Notes: generated by a model from the sequence alone, not told the origin. DNA of 57,220 bases from Geobacter sp. UBA5735 (GCA_002419385.1 DIFZ01000021.1:1-57220); one strand, 5' to 3'; shown: positions 18,384 to 28,097, numbered from the stretch's first letter. Numbers and translations: made by a program.

Positions 18384-18542
18384 TTATCTTTCCAGGGGAA
18401 CCTTGCGGCGCTTGGCAGTGTTGCTGCCCCCTTCCTTCCAATAACCGCATACGCAGCATGTCACGCCTTGGGCCAGATGGTTGAGGGTTCTGGATTCATA
18501 ACGGTGGATACCTATCTTTGCCTTGCATTTCGGACAAAACAT
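18384..18542 (-). CDS. Small zinc-ribbon protein (52 residues)
   Basis: The ATG at 18542 has a perfect AGGAGG six bases upstream, so this is preferred to the longer 73-residue frame starting at 18605. The protein begins MFCPKCKAKIG and continues to GVTCCVCGYW, giving two CxxC pairs that would bind one zinc ion, with a basic C-terminus (AKRRKVPLER). It resembles small rubredoxin/zinc-ribbon proteins. Target and role are unknown. Confidence 0.65.
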   Translation of the reverse strand: MFCPKCKAKIGIHRYESRTLNHLAQGVTCCVCGYWKEGGSNTAKRRKVPLER

Positions 18543-18654
18543 GGTTGCCTCCTGTTTGTGAACCTTTTTTGATGGTAAACGCACTTGTCTGCTGCGGGTT
18601 GACAAGAAAGAAACGGCTGTATATCAGCTGGGGTCTGAAAGATTTTATCCACGT

Positions 18655-19527
18655 ATGAATCATGAACCATCACCTGCCATTGCCGACCTCAGGAAGCGTT
18701 TTGCCGTTGACGGTCTTTCTCCCGTCGCCACAGCGCTCCTTCGCGGGGTCGTCTACGACCACTACCGCAGCCACTGCCGCTCGTTCCCCTGGCGTGAAAC
18801 GCGCGATCCCTATGCCATCCTCGTTTCGGAGGTCATGCTGCAGCAGACCCAGGTGGAGCGTGTGTCCGGGAAATTCAGAGAATTCATCGCCCGGTTTCCC
18901 GGTTTTCCCGTCCTGGCTGCGGCGCCGCTGCAGGAGGTGCTGACATACTGGCAGGGTCTCGGTTACAACCGGCGCGCAGTCAGTCTGAAGCGCTGTGCAG
19001 CGGTAGTGATGGAGCGTTGGGGAGGTGATTTGCCGGCTTCAGTTGAAGATCTGCAAACCCTGCCCGGAATCGGCCCCTACACGGCGCGGGCAGTAGCAGC
19101 TTTTGCCTTCGATCTGCCCGTGGTGTTCATCGAAACCAATATCCGGGCTGTTTTTATCCATCTACTGTTTCCCGATACTGAGAATGTTCACGACCGGGAC
19201 CTCCAGCCCCTGGTTGCTGCTTCTCTCGACCGGGAACACCCCCGGGAGTGGTACTCCGCGCTCATGGACTATGGCGCTTTTCTCAAGCGGGAACTCCCCA
19301 ATCCCTCACGCCGGAGTGCCCACCACGTCCGTCAGTCGTCTTTCAGGGGGTCGAACCGGGAGGTGCGGGGGATGCTCCTGAAGGCCGTGCTCGGTTGCCC
19401 CGGCCTGACTGCTGCTGAGCTGTCGGGCATTATGGGCAAAGATGCTGATCTTGTGGAACGAAACTTGTGTCGGTTGTGCGACGAGGGGGTTCTCGCAGTG
19501 CGGCGGATGCGCTACTTCATCGCCTGA
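18655..19527 (+). CDS. MutY-like HhH-GPD DNA glycosylase lacking the Fe-S cluster
   Basis: This 290-residue protein has the MutY-type N-terminal region FPWRETRDPYAILVSEVMLQ with the glycosylase Glu at 59, and the helix-hairpin-helix LPGIGPYTARA (136-146). At the place of the catalytic Asp it has FIETN, i.e. Glu160. The four-Cys Fe-S cluster and the MutT-like 8-oxoG recognition domain of classic MutY are absent: after MDYGAF the protein goes straight to ELPNPSRRSAHH. The last 70 residues look like a small winged-helix domain. It is probably a base-excision glycosylase of the short MutY-like branch; specificity for A:G is not certain. Confidence 0.82.
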   Translation: MNHEPSPAIADLRKRFAVDGLSPVATALLRGVVYDHYRSHCRSFPWRETRDPYAILVSEVMLQQTQVERVSGKFREFIARFPGFPVLAAAPLQEVLTYWQGLGYNRRAVSLKRCAAVVMERWGGDLPASVEDLQTLPGIGPYTARAVAAFAFDLPVVFIETNIRAVFIHLLFPDTENVHDRDLQPLVAASLDREHPREWYSALMDYGAFLKRELPNPSRRSAHHVRQSSFRGSNREVRGMLLKAVLGCPGLTAAELSGIMGKDADLVERNLCRLCDEGVLAVRRMRYFIA

Positions 19528-19585
19528 GTTTCGTTGAATTATTCCCTGGAGTGCGTTCGGTGTTGTGCCGGAGAAATTAAAAGGA

Positions 19586-19628
19586 GGTCAAGCTCCCGGT
19601 GTTTCAGCTGCTTATTGGGGGCTTGACC
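19586..19628. other. Inverted repeat between convergent genes
   Basis: GGTCAAGCTCCC (19586-19597) pairs with GGGGGCTTGACC (19617-19628) with one G-T wobble and a 19-base loop. It lies between the glycosylase gene and the SdrD-type gene. No T tract follows, so termination is possible but not shown. Confidence 0.45.
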
Positions 19629-19679
19629 CTCGAGGTTTGAGAAGTTTCAGCTTTTCCGGATTTCAAGAACTCTCGTGTA

Positions 19680-21671
19680 TTAATGTGTGCAGATACAGCC
19701 CGGAAAATGCAGTATGCAGGATTTTGTGAAGCCGAAATCGACCGTCAGGTCGATGCCTGAACTGCTTGAGAGATTAACCGTTGCAGGGCAGCCGTTACTG
19801 TCTTTACTACGATCGCCTCCCTGGTTGGCGGGTGATGGAGAATATCCCCATGGTGTAACTGCGGTTACGGTGTAGCTGCCGGCACATAGGCCGTCGAAGC
19901 GGTACTTGCCAAAGCAGTTGGTATAGGTGGTCTTTGTTGCACCGGTGTCGTTGTTTTTCAAAGTAATCTTCACGCCGGGCATTCCTTTTTCCCAGCAATC
20001 CTGGATTCCGTTCCTGTTCAGGTCAAACCAGACACGGTCGCCGATTGTGCCTGAACAGCTTTGACAGGATTTGTGATAACCAAAGTCGATGCTGGTGTCC
20101 ACTCTGTTGTCAGTGTCGAGGATGACGGCAGCCGGTCTTGGGTTGCTGTCAACAGCGGGGTTTGTTCCGATCCCGATAGGGGAAGGAACCATCCCGTCCG
20201 GCATCGTCGCATGGTCGACATCTATGCGGTAACTCCCCGCACAGAGTCCGCCGAAACGGTAAAAACCGTTGACCGTAGTTGTTGCAGCGGCGATTTCGTT
20301 GCTGAAACTGTTCTTGAGGAAAACCCGGATGCCGTTCAAGCCCGGTTCTCCCGCATCCTGGATGCCATCACCGTCAAGGTCATGCCACACGAAGTCGCCA
20401 ATTCCGCCGTCGCAAGGAGTGATGAAGCCGAAGTCGAGCGTTTTCTCAATGGTATTGTCGTTAAGCAATGTTACCTCGGCAGGGTTTGGATTGCTGTCGA
20501 GCGCCGTATCCGTTCCCTGGGTCGGCTGGCTGGCGACAAAACCGGTCGGCGCTGTCACCTCCACGCGGTAATTGCCGGCACAGAGGCCATTGAACTGATA
20601 GATTCCCGATCCGTCGGTTGTCGTTGATGTCATAAGGCTGTTTGATTGTTGATCGCGCAATGATACTTTGATGTTGCCGAGGCCCGGCTCTCCGGATTCC
20701 TGGATGCCGTTGCGGTTTCTATCATGCCATACCAGGTCGCCAATCTGTCCTGAGCAGGGCGAGTTGAAGCCGAAATCTACTGTCCTGTCGGTGGTGGAGT
20801 CGGATGAAAGGCTGATCAATGATGGATTCTGGTTGCTGTCACGAGTTGTGTCGTTTTCCTGGTGGGTCGGTGAAGGGACAAAATGTGCCGGCAGTGTCGA
20901 AATGTCGACCTCCACCTGGTAGTCCCCGGTGCAGATGCCCGAGAAAACGTATGCGCCGTTTGGGCCGGTGAGAGTGCTGTCTAACGGGTTTCCTTGATTG
21001 TCTTTCAGCATTATCCTGACATTGTCGATGCCCGGTTCTCCGGATTCCTGGATGCCGTTGCGGTTCGTATCGTTCCAGACAAAGTCCCCGATCACACCGT
21101 TGCAAACCTGTTTGGGAGGGATCGGACCGAGGTTGCCCTTGGCGCTCCCCTTGAAGGGGACCGCAAATGATCCACTGAACGTGGAGTCCTCGATGGCCTG
21201 GGTGACGCCGATTTCAAGGTTCTGAAACAACGGCGCCATGTTTCCGCCGGTCACCCGGAAACGGAAATCCAGGTAATCAATGCTTGGCGATGAATCCTGG
21301 ATGCCGAATTCAATGATTTCACCGGTCAGCAGTACTCCGCTGTACCCTCCCACTGTTCCGGTGAAGACAATATCGTCTCCAGGAACCCCGCCGACCAATT
21401 CTCCAGTCGTGTTGACCTGGATGGAAATACTCAAGGAACGCGGTGCTTCGACCGCTAACCTGCTTGCACCGATCGTCATCAGGGTCTGCAGTGGAGTTGC
21501 TGTGATTGTGAGAAGTCCGGTAACCGGGTCGTAGCTTGTACCGCTGGGATTGAGGTATGTGGTGTTCGGGATTCCGGGAGTGACGCCGAGAATGGCGGAG
21601 CGGGAAGTTCCTGGTAGTGCAATAGATAAGAAGAAAGTAAAAACGATGAAACAGATCAATTGTGTTTTCAT
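19680..21671 (-). CDS. Secreted protein with four SdrD-type (Cna-B-like) repeats
   Basis: The start at 21671 (MKTQLICFIVF) is preferred over an upstream ATG because GGAGGCGCC lies just before it and a clean signal peptide (residues 1-24, ending SRSA) follows. The 663-residue protein has a unique N-terminal domain (about 25-185) and then four repeats of about 115 residues beginning near 190, 306, 420 and 539. Each opens IGDxVWxDxNxxGIQ and continues GEPG, with paired Cys residues. SdrD B-type repeats form rigid beta stalks, often Ca-binding through the DxNxxG loops. There is no LPXTG or PEP-CTERM tail; it ends in a short Cys-rich CILHFPGCICTH. Confidence 0.82.
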   Translation of the reverse strand: MKTQLICFIVFTFFLSIALPGTSRSAILGVTPGIPNTTYLNPSGTSYDPVTGLLTITATPLQTLMTIGASRLAVEAPRSLSISIQVNTTGELVGGVPGDDIVFTGTVGGYSGVLLTGEIIEFGIQDSSPSIDYLDFRFRVTGGNMAPLFQNLEIGVTQAIEDSTFSGSFAVPFKGSAKGNLGPIPPKQVCNGVIGDFVWNDTNRNGIQESGEPGIDNVRIMLKDNQGNPLDSTLTGPNGAYVFSGICTGDYQVEVDISTLPAHFVPSPTHQENDTTRDSNQNPSLISLSSDSTTDRTVDFGFNSPCSGQIGDLVWHDRNRNGIQESGEPGLGNIKVSLRDQQSNSLMTSTTTDGSGIYQFNGLCAGNYRVEVTAPTGFVASQPTQGTDTALDSNPNPAEVTLLNDNTIEKTLDFGFITPCDGGIGDFVWHDLDGDGIQDAGEPGLNGIRVFLKNSFSNEIAAATTTVNGFYRFGGLCAGSYRIDVDHATMPDGMVPSPIGIGTNPAVDSNPRPAAVILDTDNRVDTSIDFGYHKSCQSCSGTIGDRVWFDLNRNGIQDCWEKGMPGVKITLKNNDTGATKTTYTNCFGKYRFDGLCAGSYTVTAVTPWGYSPSPANQGGDRSKDSNGCPATVNLSSSSGIDLTVDFGFTKSCILHFPGCICTH

Positions 21672-21724
21672 TAAGGCGCCTCCAGTGAAATGTATCGCCA
21701 TAAGCCAAAACGCTGGTCGTCAAT

Positions 21725-21757
21725 GAAAAGAGCGCGGCCCTTGGACAAGGACCGCGC
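21725..21757 (-). terminator. Terminator hairpin between the PEP-CTERM and SdrD-type genes
   Basis: On the minus strand GCGCGGTCCTTG pairs with CAAGGGCCGCGC (one wobble) and is followed by TCTTTT. It lies downstream of the PEP-CTERM gene, so the two minus genes may be only partly co-transcribed. Confidence 0.6.
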
Positions 21758-21779
21758 AGAACAGGTCAAACGGATCATT

Positions 21780-22391
21780 TCACGACACTTTACGCCGTCT
21801 TGCAGCAAGAATGCCCAGTAGGCCCGGCGCGAGCAGAAGGGCGCTTCCAGGTATCGGAACCGGGGTGTTGAAGTTGTTTGACTGTTTGATCGCACCGGCC
21901 TGGGAGAACAACGCACCGGTCATCTCACCAAAACCGGCATTTTTAAACGCCTGGTCCAAAAAAACCGTTTTGACCAGAAAATCATAGGTTTTTCCATCTC
22001 CGTTATCACCGGCTTTGGTGACGTCTCCAAGCAGCAGGGTAGTGCCTGCCTGCCCGGTTATCGACAATTGATCAGTTTTACCCGGCACATTGTAGTTTAG
22101 AGCATAGGTTCCATTGAACGATTTCCATGTGCCTGGGTCGGGGGAATCGGCAAGTGTGAACTCTCCTGAAGCTGTTGCGTTGAAAAGAGCGGTCGGGTCA
22201 GCTTCCAGGGACCCGCCTGTTTTGGTGATGCTGATGTCTGATACAAAGATGTTTGGCGTTCCGGTATGGAGGCCTATCAGGCTTGCCTTTGCCGCGGGCG
22301 CATCGGTTAGACCGACCAGCAGCGCCAAGGCTGCGACAAAACTGGGTGACAGGAATGAAAGACGTCGTAGAGATTTTTTGATTATGACCAT
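21780..22391 (-). CDS. PEP-CTERM-type secreted protein
   Basis: This 203-residue protein has a signal peptide (basic start KKSLRRLSF, hydrophobic SFVAALALLVGL, cleavage near AKAS) and a C-terminal sorting tail VPIPGSALLLAPGLLGILAA followed by RRRK. The tail is a PEP-CTERM variant (PxPG instead of PEP), recognised by exosortase, which anchors or releases proteins during extracellular polysaccharide export. The mature start (LIGLHTGTPNI) resembles the mature start of the SdrD-type neighbour (ILGVTPGIPNT), suggesting related N-terminal modules. GGAGG lies before the ATG. No exosortase gene is in the window. Confidence 0.75.
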   Translation of the reverse strand: MVIIKKSLRRLSFLSPSFVAALALLVGLTDAPAAKASLIGLHTGTPNIFVSDISITKTGGSLEADPTALFNATASGEFTLADSPDPGTWKSFNGTYALNYNVPGKTDQLSITGQAGTTLLLGDVTKAGDNGDGKTYDFLVKTVFLDQAFKNAGFGEMTGALFSQAGAIKQSNNFNTPVPIPGSALLLAPGLLGILAARRRKVS

Positions 22392-22412
22392 GTAGTTCCT
22401 CCTTGTGAATTA

Positions 22413-22583
22413 GTTTCCATCCGGAAACGGTCTTTTTCCGCCCTGACGGTGTAAACCGACGGGCTTGCTTGTGCGACATACCTGAGTATGTTTCCGCGCA
22501 ACCCCTTGGTTTCCTCGCCAGGACTTAAAATCCTCTCTTTCCGGTCTGGAAACTGCATAGTGTCCGGATGGAGTTTCCGGATG
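22413..22583 (-). repeat. Dispersed ~172-bp repeat with terminal inverted repeats, copy 1
   Basis: Read on the minus strand, it runs from CATCCGGAAACTCC to GTTTCCGGATGGAAAC, so its ends are inverted copies (CATCCGGAAAC / GTTTCCGGATG). The core GTATGTCGCACAAGCAAGCC is identical in the copy at 32707-32878. It lies 22 bases upstream of the PEP-CTERM start codon. No transposase is encoded. MITE-like (inference). Confidence 0.7.
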
Positions 22584-23453
22584 AAAACGAATTATGTTTA
22601 CAGCATGGTGCACGATTAATGTTCGCAGATCGTAGGGAAAAGGTCTCATTTGGATTCAGGGTATCTGCGTTTGTTGCAACTGGATCACCACCTCCTCTCA
22701 TGTTTTCCGACATTTCGAAATGATTCCCCCTGCTTGTTACCTGTCTGCCGAGAAATCGTCTGCAATGCCGGTTGTTTCATCCAGTGGGCTGTTTGAGCCT
22801 GTCCTGTGGAGACCTTCCGCGGTTTCAGGCGGTGCGTACACCTCCGCCTGATTGTTGGTATTTTGCGGTTGCTGTGCTCCGTGCGTCTTGTGCAGGCATG
22901 GCCCATGATGTTTATCAACGGCATGCGAACATTTGCATGATGCGCTCTGATCCGGATAAACGGCGTATCTATAAAACTATTATGAATAAAAATATTATTA
23001 AGATAAAATCACCAAAATATAGTAAATGAAAAATTACATAATGCAACAAATTTTATTGGTATAATTTTTTTGGAACTGCTGCCTCTTGAAGGATTCTTCC
23101 AAATGGATGCTGGAAATGGATGATCTTTCCTGCAGCAGGATTGCATTGACGGCTGGATAGCCGTGAAAACGTTATCCCGACGGAATTGTCGGCACAATTG
23201 TCTCCATTGGAAACCTCTTCTGGGTTGGTGATTATCTCGTTTTAGATTGCTGTTTATGACTGTCGTGCTTTACATTTCGTGAGACCGCATGTATGAAATT
23301 GAGGGAGAACCGCGCTTGGATATTCTTCTTCAGAATTACAAGAGGTGAAAATCGTGATTTCGAACAGTGACAACATACTGGAAAACGAATATAGAAGGGT
23401 CAAGTCTCAACTATCAACTGAAAGTGTCAATTGTTGAGACGTGCCCCCATTGA
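22584..23453. other. 870-base gap, AT-rich in its middle, no convincing gene
   Basis: Short frames here have no ribosome site or family motif. From about 22975 to 23070 the sequence is strikingly AT-rich for this genome and contains TATAAT at 23060-23065, but no matching -35 box. The gap separates the secreted-protein genes from a broken receiver gene, so it may hold decayed DNA. Confidence 0.4.
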
Positions 23454-23678
23454 TATGCAGATGTAATCATGCCGAAGATTGATGTTAAAAGCATCTACGA
23501 GGAAATCAGGAAGTTCCGCCCTGACATGAAAGTCCTCTTCATGAGCGGATACACAAAGGACATTCTTGTGGAAAAAGGCATTCTGGAGGATGAGTTCAGC
23601 TATATCAACAAGCCGGTTAATTCTCTCGAACTGCTCAAATTGGTAAGGGACATACTTGATCAGGATCAACTCTCATGA
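23454..23678 (+). pseudogene. Remnant of a response-regulator receiver domain
   Basis: The frame reads DVIMPKIDVKSIYEEIRK, then KVLFMSGYTKDIL and FSYINKPVNS, i.e. the second half of a CheY-like receiver of the type fused to PAS sensor kinases (acceptor Asp, T/S position and Lys are present). A stop codon lies a few codons upstream of the Asp and the first half of the domain is missing. An ATG at 23469 could start a 69-residue product, but that would lack the acceptor Asp. Best read as a decayed hybrid-kinase fragment. Confidence 0.6.
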
Positions 23679-23759
23679 AGATGAAAGGCCATGTCTTTTG
23701 CTGTTTCACCAGGAGTCTGTCCATGTTCGCAGGCGGCCGCGACAACAGCCTGCCAAGAT

Positions 23760-26700
23760 TCAGGTGGGGGAGACTTCTATCCTGAATAGAGCGCCAACGT
23801 CCGTATTAACCGCAGTCAGTGTTCCACCCATATTTTTTTCTATGATGTTTCTTGACATGTACAGGCCGATTCCCGTGCCGCCGTCCGCTTCATTGGTGGT
23901 GAAATAGAAATCGAATATCCTGTCAATAATTGCTTCGGGAATACCTCCGCCATTGTCGTCTATGGTGACAACCGCCTTATTTCCCTCCGCAAAAGCCCTC
24001 AGTATCACTCTGGCCCTTTCTGTCCCTCTTGCCATGAAAATGTCCCTCGCATTGGCCAGTATATTGAGGAGTACCTGAGCATATTCCTTTGGATAGCCGA
24101 AAGCCGTCAAGCCCGGATCGACATCGAGTTCAATCGCTATGGAGTGGAATCTGAAGGCCGGCGCCATGAATGCGAGTGCCTGGTCAATGGAGTCTTTAAG
24201 ATTGAATACTAATTTTTCTTTGTCCGGCCGGTAAAACCCTCTGAAAGTATCGATGGTCTGCCCCATATGCTGCACCAGGGCAATTGTTTTGCCTACTGCT
24301 TCTTCGACGATTTTATCGTCAAGTTCGCCATATGAAGAGGTTTCCTCCAGCTCCTGAACGATAAGGGAAATTGAAGTGAGCGGCTGTTTCCACTGGTGGG
24401 CTATGTGATCCAGCATTTCACCCAACGCCGCCTGACGGTTCTGCTGAATGAGCATGATGTCTTTTTCACGATTTTCCGAAACACCTTGCTGAACCCTCTT
24501 TTCCAGGGTGGCGTTGAGTTCTTCCAGCTGCTGTTTCTGCTCCCGCAGTTTTTCTTCGCTCAGCTTGAGATGATGTATATCGCTTATGACGGAATGTTTC
24601 GATACCGTGCCGTTTGCATTGTAAATGGGAACATTCACCACATGATACCAGCGATCGTCCTTCGGGCTGAGTATCTCCCAATGCACCGTCTCTCCGGCTA
24701 ATACCCGGCCATTGACGCACCACGGGCAGACGGAGTCCCTTTCGTGCAGGACCTTGAAACAATACTCGCCGGCCGCATCGCGGCCCGTCCTTTCGATCAG
24801 CTTCCTGTTCATGAACTCGATGCGATAATCCTGCGAGCAGCTATAGATCAATCCGTCAAAGGAATCCACTATCGCCTGGTATTTCGCCCTGCTCTCGTGG
24901 ATAGCATCCTCGGCCAGCTTGCGTTCGGTGACATCGATGACGATTCCTTCGAAGTCTTTGACGCATCCGGAGGCGTCGAGCTCAACATGGGTGTGCTCGT
25001 TTACCCAGCGGACATCCCCCCCTTTGGTCATGATCCGGTATTCCAGGCGGAACTGGTCTGCTCCTTCATCGCAGAAGTCGTGGACCTCCCGGCTTACCCG
25101 TTGCAGGTCGTCAGGGTGTATGATTCTGGAATAGGTGATGGAGCCGGAAAGAAATTCATCCGGGGTATACCCGAACTGGATGATATTTCCGGAAACCAGC
25201 TCAACGGGCCATTCGTCGTCACCCTTCCAGCGGAACAGCACCGCCGGGCTGTTCTCCACCACCAGGCTGGCCTCCCGCAGTGTTGCCGTCAGCAGGTCCC
25301 GCTCGGCCAATGAATGCGCCAGCTTGATATTGGCGTAGCTCAGCTTCGAGAACATGTCCGTGAGCCCCAGAAAAACGGCTTTTCCCAGGTTCACGAGCTC
25401 TTCGCTGTGGCGGGGCAGGGCTTCCAGGGCGGCGATGTATTCTTCTTCTGGGAAGCCGTACTTTCTCGCCTGCGCACGGAAAAGCTCGTAGTCGGTCTCC
25501 TCATCGGCAAAGAAGAACTGTCCCATGAAGAGATTGCCCATATGTCTTCCCCCGACAATGATCGGGGTCACCAGGTGCCACATGTTGTTTCTGCATCGGT
25601 ACGTCTTGAACTCTCCCTGCGGGATGCCGACCGTGAAGTCAGTGTCGCTTTCATTGCATCTTATCCGGGCTTCCGGATGCATGCGGTGAAATTTGGAGCA
25701 GATATCCTGCCAGCCCACACCGACCAGCACCCGTCCCTTGAGATCGATTATGCTCATCTTCAGGCCGGTGATGCGGTAGAGATCGTTCATGAGGTTCTGG
25801 ATTTCCGGTGCATCCAGGATGTCGGCAAGGTCCAGTTCGCCGGTATCGCCTCCGGGGTCAAGAATGTTCTCCAGCTTCCGTTTTACACGGGTCTCACTCT
25901 CCTTCAGTGCCTCCTCGGCCTGCTTGCGCTGGGTGATGTCCTTGACAAATGAGATGCCGTATGTCTTTCCCCGGTAATCCAGAATGTTGGCGGTGATTTC
26001 AACGGGAAAGGTCGTGCCGTCCCTGCGCCGGTGGGTCGTCTCATGGGTCACGGAGCCCTTTTCAACCAGAACTTCCTTCAATTTCAGCATCTTTTCCGGG
26101 GTGATTGCCGGATCGATATCGAAAACACTCAATGCGCAGAACTCCTCCCTGGAATACCCGAGGCTCTTGCAGGCATGATCGTTCACATTGAAGATGGTGC
26201 CGTTCTCGTCGCTCTGATAGATCCCTATCCCCGCCTTATCGATGCAGAACTGGGACAAGAGCAATTCTTCTTCCATCTTCTTGCGCTCGGTGATGTCCTG
26301 GTTCGCGCCGCGTATCTTGACGATGTAGCCCATCTGGTCGCGCACGGCTTCGGCGCGAACGACAATGACGCGCTCCTCCCCGTCGGAGCGGATGATCCGG
26401 TGCTCCAGTTGATTGGACGACTTTTCCAGCACTTCCGCGATACCTCCGGCGACTAGGGCCGACTCCTCCGGCGGGATGAATTTCCGGGCATAATCCCCGC
26501 CGGACATATATGTCCCGCCCTCCCGTTCGGCGGTGGTGCCGTACAGCGCATAGAATTGATCGTCGAAAGTGAACATGCCGGTCTTGACATCGTATCCCCA
26601 CTGCACCAGCTTTGCGAGATCCATGGCCATCTTTTGCCGCGCCTCGCTTTCACGCAAAGCCTCCTCCGCCCGCTTGCGCTCGGTGATGTCCGTTACGAAG

Positions 26701-28097
26701 CAGCAATTGTATTCCTTGCCGTCGAAAATCAAGAGATTGGAACGGATTTCAACCGGATAGACACGGCCATCCTTTGTACGATGACAGGTTTCGAAGCTAT
26801 CCGCTCCATTTTCGCGCAGAACTTGCCAATAGTGGACAAGCATCTCCGGAGGACAGGTCGGGTTGATATCCGGCACCGACATCGTCACCAGTTCATCGCG
26901 TGTATAACCCAGCGCATGACAGGCCGCATCGTTGACGTAAAAGAAATATCCGTCATTCGTCATCCAGAAGGCCTGGTCTAACGACCGGTCAACGGCGAAC
27001 TGGGTAAGGCGCAGCGCCTGCACTGTCTCGGCCAGCTCCCTGGTCCGCTCCTCGACCCTCTTCTCCAGATCTTCCCGCGCATGGTGCAGTTCTTCTTCCA
27101 CCCTCCCGCGCTCGGCCAGCTCGTTCTCAAGTTCTCCGGTCCGCAGTCTGACCTGCCTCGCAAGCGCCCTGTTCCACACAATGACGCCCGCAACCATCAG
27201 GAGAATCGCCGCGACAGCCGCGAGGAGTCCTGCCTGGAAGCCCCTGCTGGTGAACAGCGACCCGGGTTCCACGGGTATCCACTTTTTGTAAATCGCTTTT
27301 TTCTCGTCGGCGCTGATTACGGCGAGTCCTTTATCCAGGATCCTGTTCAGTTCAGGCCAGTCCTTGCGCGAGCAGAATCCCATTCTATAGAAATATCCCG
27401 ATTCTCCGGCTATGCGAAGATTGGTGATTCCCTCCTTTTCTATGTAATAGGTGGCGGTCGCGAGATTTTCCACGAAAGCGTCACTCAAGCCGAAGGATAC
27501 TTTCCGCAGTCCAGTTGCGACACCAGGGACCAGATCAAGGTTTAATTTCGGATGGTTGTAAGCGATGAAATTGTGCGCCGCATACTCGGACACCACGGAA
27601 ACCTTCATTCCCGCCAGTTTTTCCAGCGTGAGAGGACCTTTAACTTTCTCGCGGGCAATGATCACGACGGGAAATTCGAGGAACGGCCTGCTGAACAGCA
27701 GATATTCGGTGCGTTGCGGGGTTTTCGTCGCCACATACGCATCGATCTGCCTGCTTTTGGCCTTACTGATGATCTCATCCCAGTTCCGCAGGCGGACGAT
27801 TTCAATGCGGATGCCGAGCTTTTTTTCCATAAGCGCAACGTAATCCGCTGTTATGCCTTTGTACACGCCGTTCCCGTCAAAATAATCGACTGGCGGGAAA
27901 TCCGGATCGGGCGCCAGACGGATGACCGGATGAGCTTTCAGCCAGGCCCTTTCCGCTGTGGTGAGCGGGTCTGCGCCTTCCTTCTCAAGATTCAGGCTCC
28001 ACGCCATTACCGCGAGAACGACAAACAAAAAAAGCGCCCCTGTCAGCCAAATCCAACGGGGACGCTTTTTTATTCCAGGGATGATTGCGGACATCAT
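23760..28097 (-). CDS. Multidomain sensor histidine kinase (SBP-PAS x3-PocR-PAS x2-HK)
   Basis: This 1445-residue membrane kinase begins with a transmembrane segment (about 14-33) and a periplasmic SBP_bac_3-like domain (about 45-270). A second membrane segment (about 285-305) and a coiled coil follow. Three PAS/PAC units lie at about 370-730. A PocR ligand-binding domain (about 755-925) carries WQDICSKFHRMHP, RCNESD and YRCRNNMW. Two more PAS units lie at about 945-1185. The phosphoacceptor region has HIAHQWKQP (near 1230) and the ATPase domain has NILANARD, DNGGG and GIGLYMS. No receiver domain is attached and no response regulator gene is adjacent, so its partner is elsewhere. It is a paralogue of the kinase at 38828. 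Confidence 0.88.
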   Translation of the reverse strand: MMSAIIPGIKKRPRWIWLTGALFLFVVLAVMAWSLNLEKEGADPLTTAERAWLKAHPVIRLAPDPDFPPVDYFDGNGVYKGITADYVALMEKKLGIRIEIVRLRNWDEIISKAKSRQIDAYVATKTPQRTEYLLFSRPFLEFPVVIIAREKVKGPLTLEKLAGMKVSVVSEYAAHNFIAYNHPKLNLDLVPGVATGLRKVSFGLSDAFVENLATATYYIEKEGITNLRIAGESGYFYRMGFCSRKDWPELNRILDKGLAVISADEKKAIYKKWIPVEPGSLFTSRGFQAGLLAAVAAILLMVAGVIVWNRALARQVRLRTGELENELAERGRVEEELHHAREDLEKRVEERTRELAETVQALRLTQFAVDRSLDQAFWMTNDGYFFYVNDAACHALGYTRDELVTMSVPDINPTCPPEMLVHYWQVLRENGADSFETCHRTKDGRVYPVEIRSNLLIFDGKEYNCCFVTDITERKRAEEALRESEARQKMAMDLAKLVQWGYDVKTGMFTFDDQFYALYGTTAEREGGTYMSGGDYARKFIPPEESALVAGGIAEVLEKSSNQLEHRIIRSDGEERVIVVRAEAVRDQMGYIVKIRGANQDITERKKMEEELLLSQFCIDKAGIGIYQSDENGTIFNVNDHACKSLGYSREEFCALSVFDIDPAITPEKMLKLKEVLVEKGSVTHETTHRRRDGTTFPVEITANILDYRGKTYGISFVKDITQRKQAEEALKESETRVKRKLENILDPGGDTGELDLADILDAPEIQNLMNDLYRITGLKMSIIDLKGRVLVGVGWQDICSKFHRMHPEARIRCNESDTDFTVGIPQGEFKTYRCRNNMWHLVTPIIVGGRHMGNLFMGQFFFADEETDYELFRAQARKYGFPEEEYIAALEALPRHSEELVNLGKAVFLGLTDMFSKLSYANIKLAHSLAERDLLTATLREASLVVENSPAVLFRWKGDDEWPVELVSGNIIQFGYTPDEFLSGSITYSRIIHPDDLQRVSREVHDFCDEGADQFRLEYRIMTKGGDVRWVNEHTHVELDASGCVKDFEGIVIDVTERKLAEDAIHESRAKYQAIVDSFDGLIYSCSQDYRIEFMNRKLIERTGRDAAGEYCFKVLHERDSVCPWCVNGRVLAGETVHWEILSPKDDRWYHVVNVPIYNANGTVSKHSVISDIHHLKLSEEKLREQKQQLEELNATLEKRVQQGVSENREKDIMLIQQNRQAALGEMLDHIAHQWKQPLTSISLIVQELEETSSYGELDDKIVEEAVGKTIALVQHMGQTIDTFRGFYRPDKEKLVFNLKDSIDQALAFMAPAFRFHSIAIELDVDPGLTAFGYPKEYAQVLLNILANARDIFMARGTERARVILRAFAEGNKAVVTIDDNGGGIPEAIIDRIFDFYFTTNEADGGTGIGLYMSRNIIEKNMGGTLTAVNTDVGALFRIEVSPT

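Noticed and set aside
22685..23029. Short frames on both strands in the gap
   Set aside because: No ribosome site, no motif, mutually overlapping.
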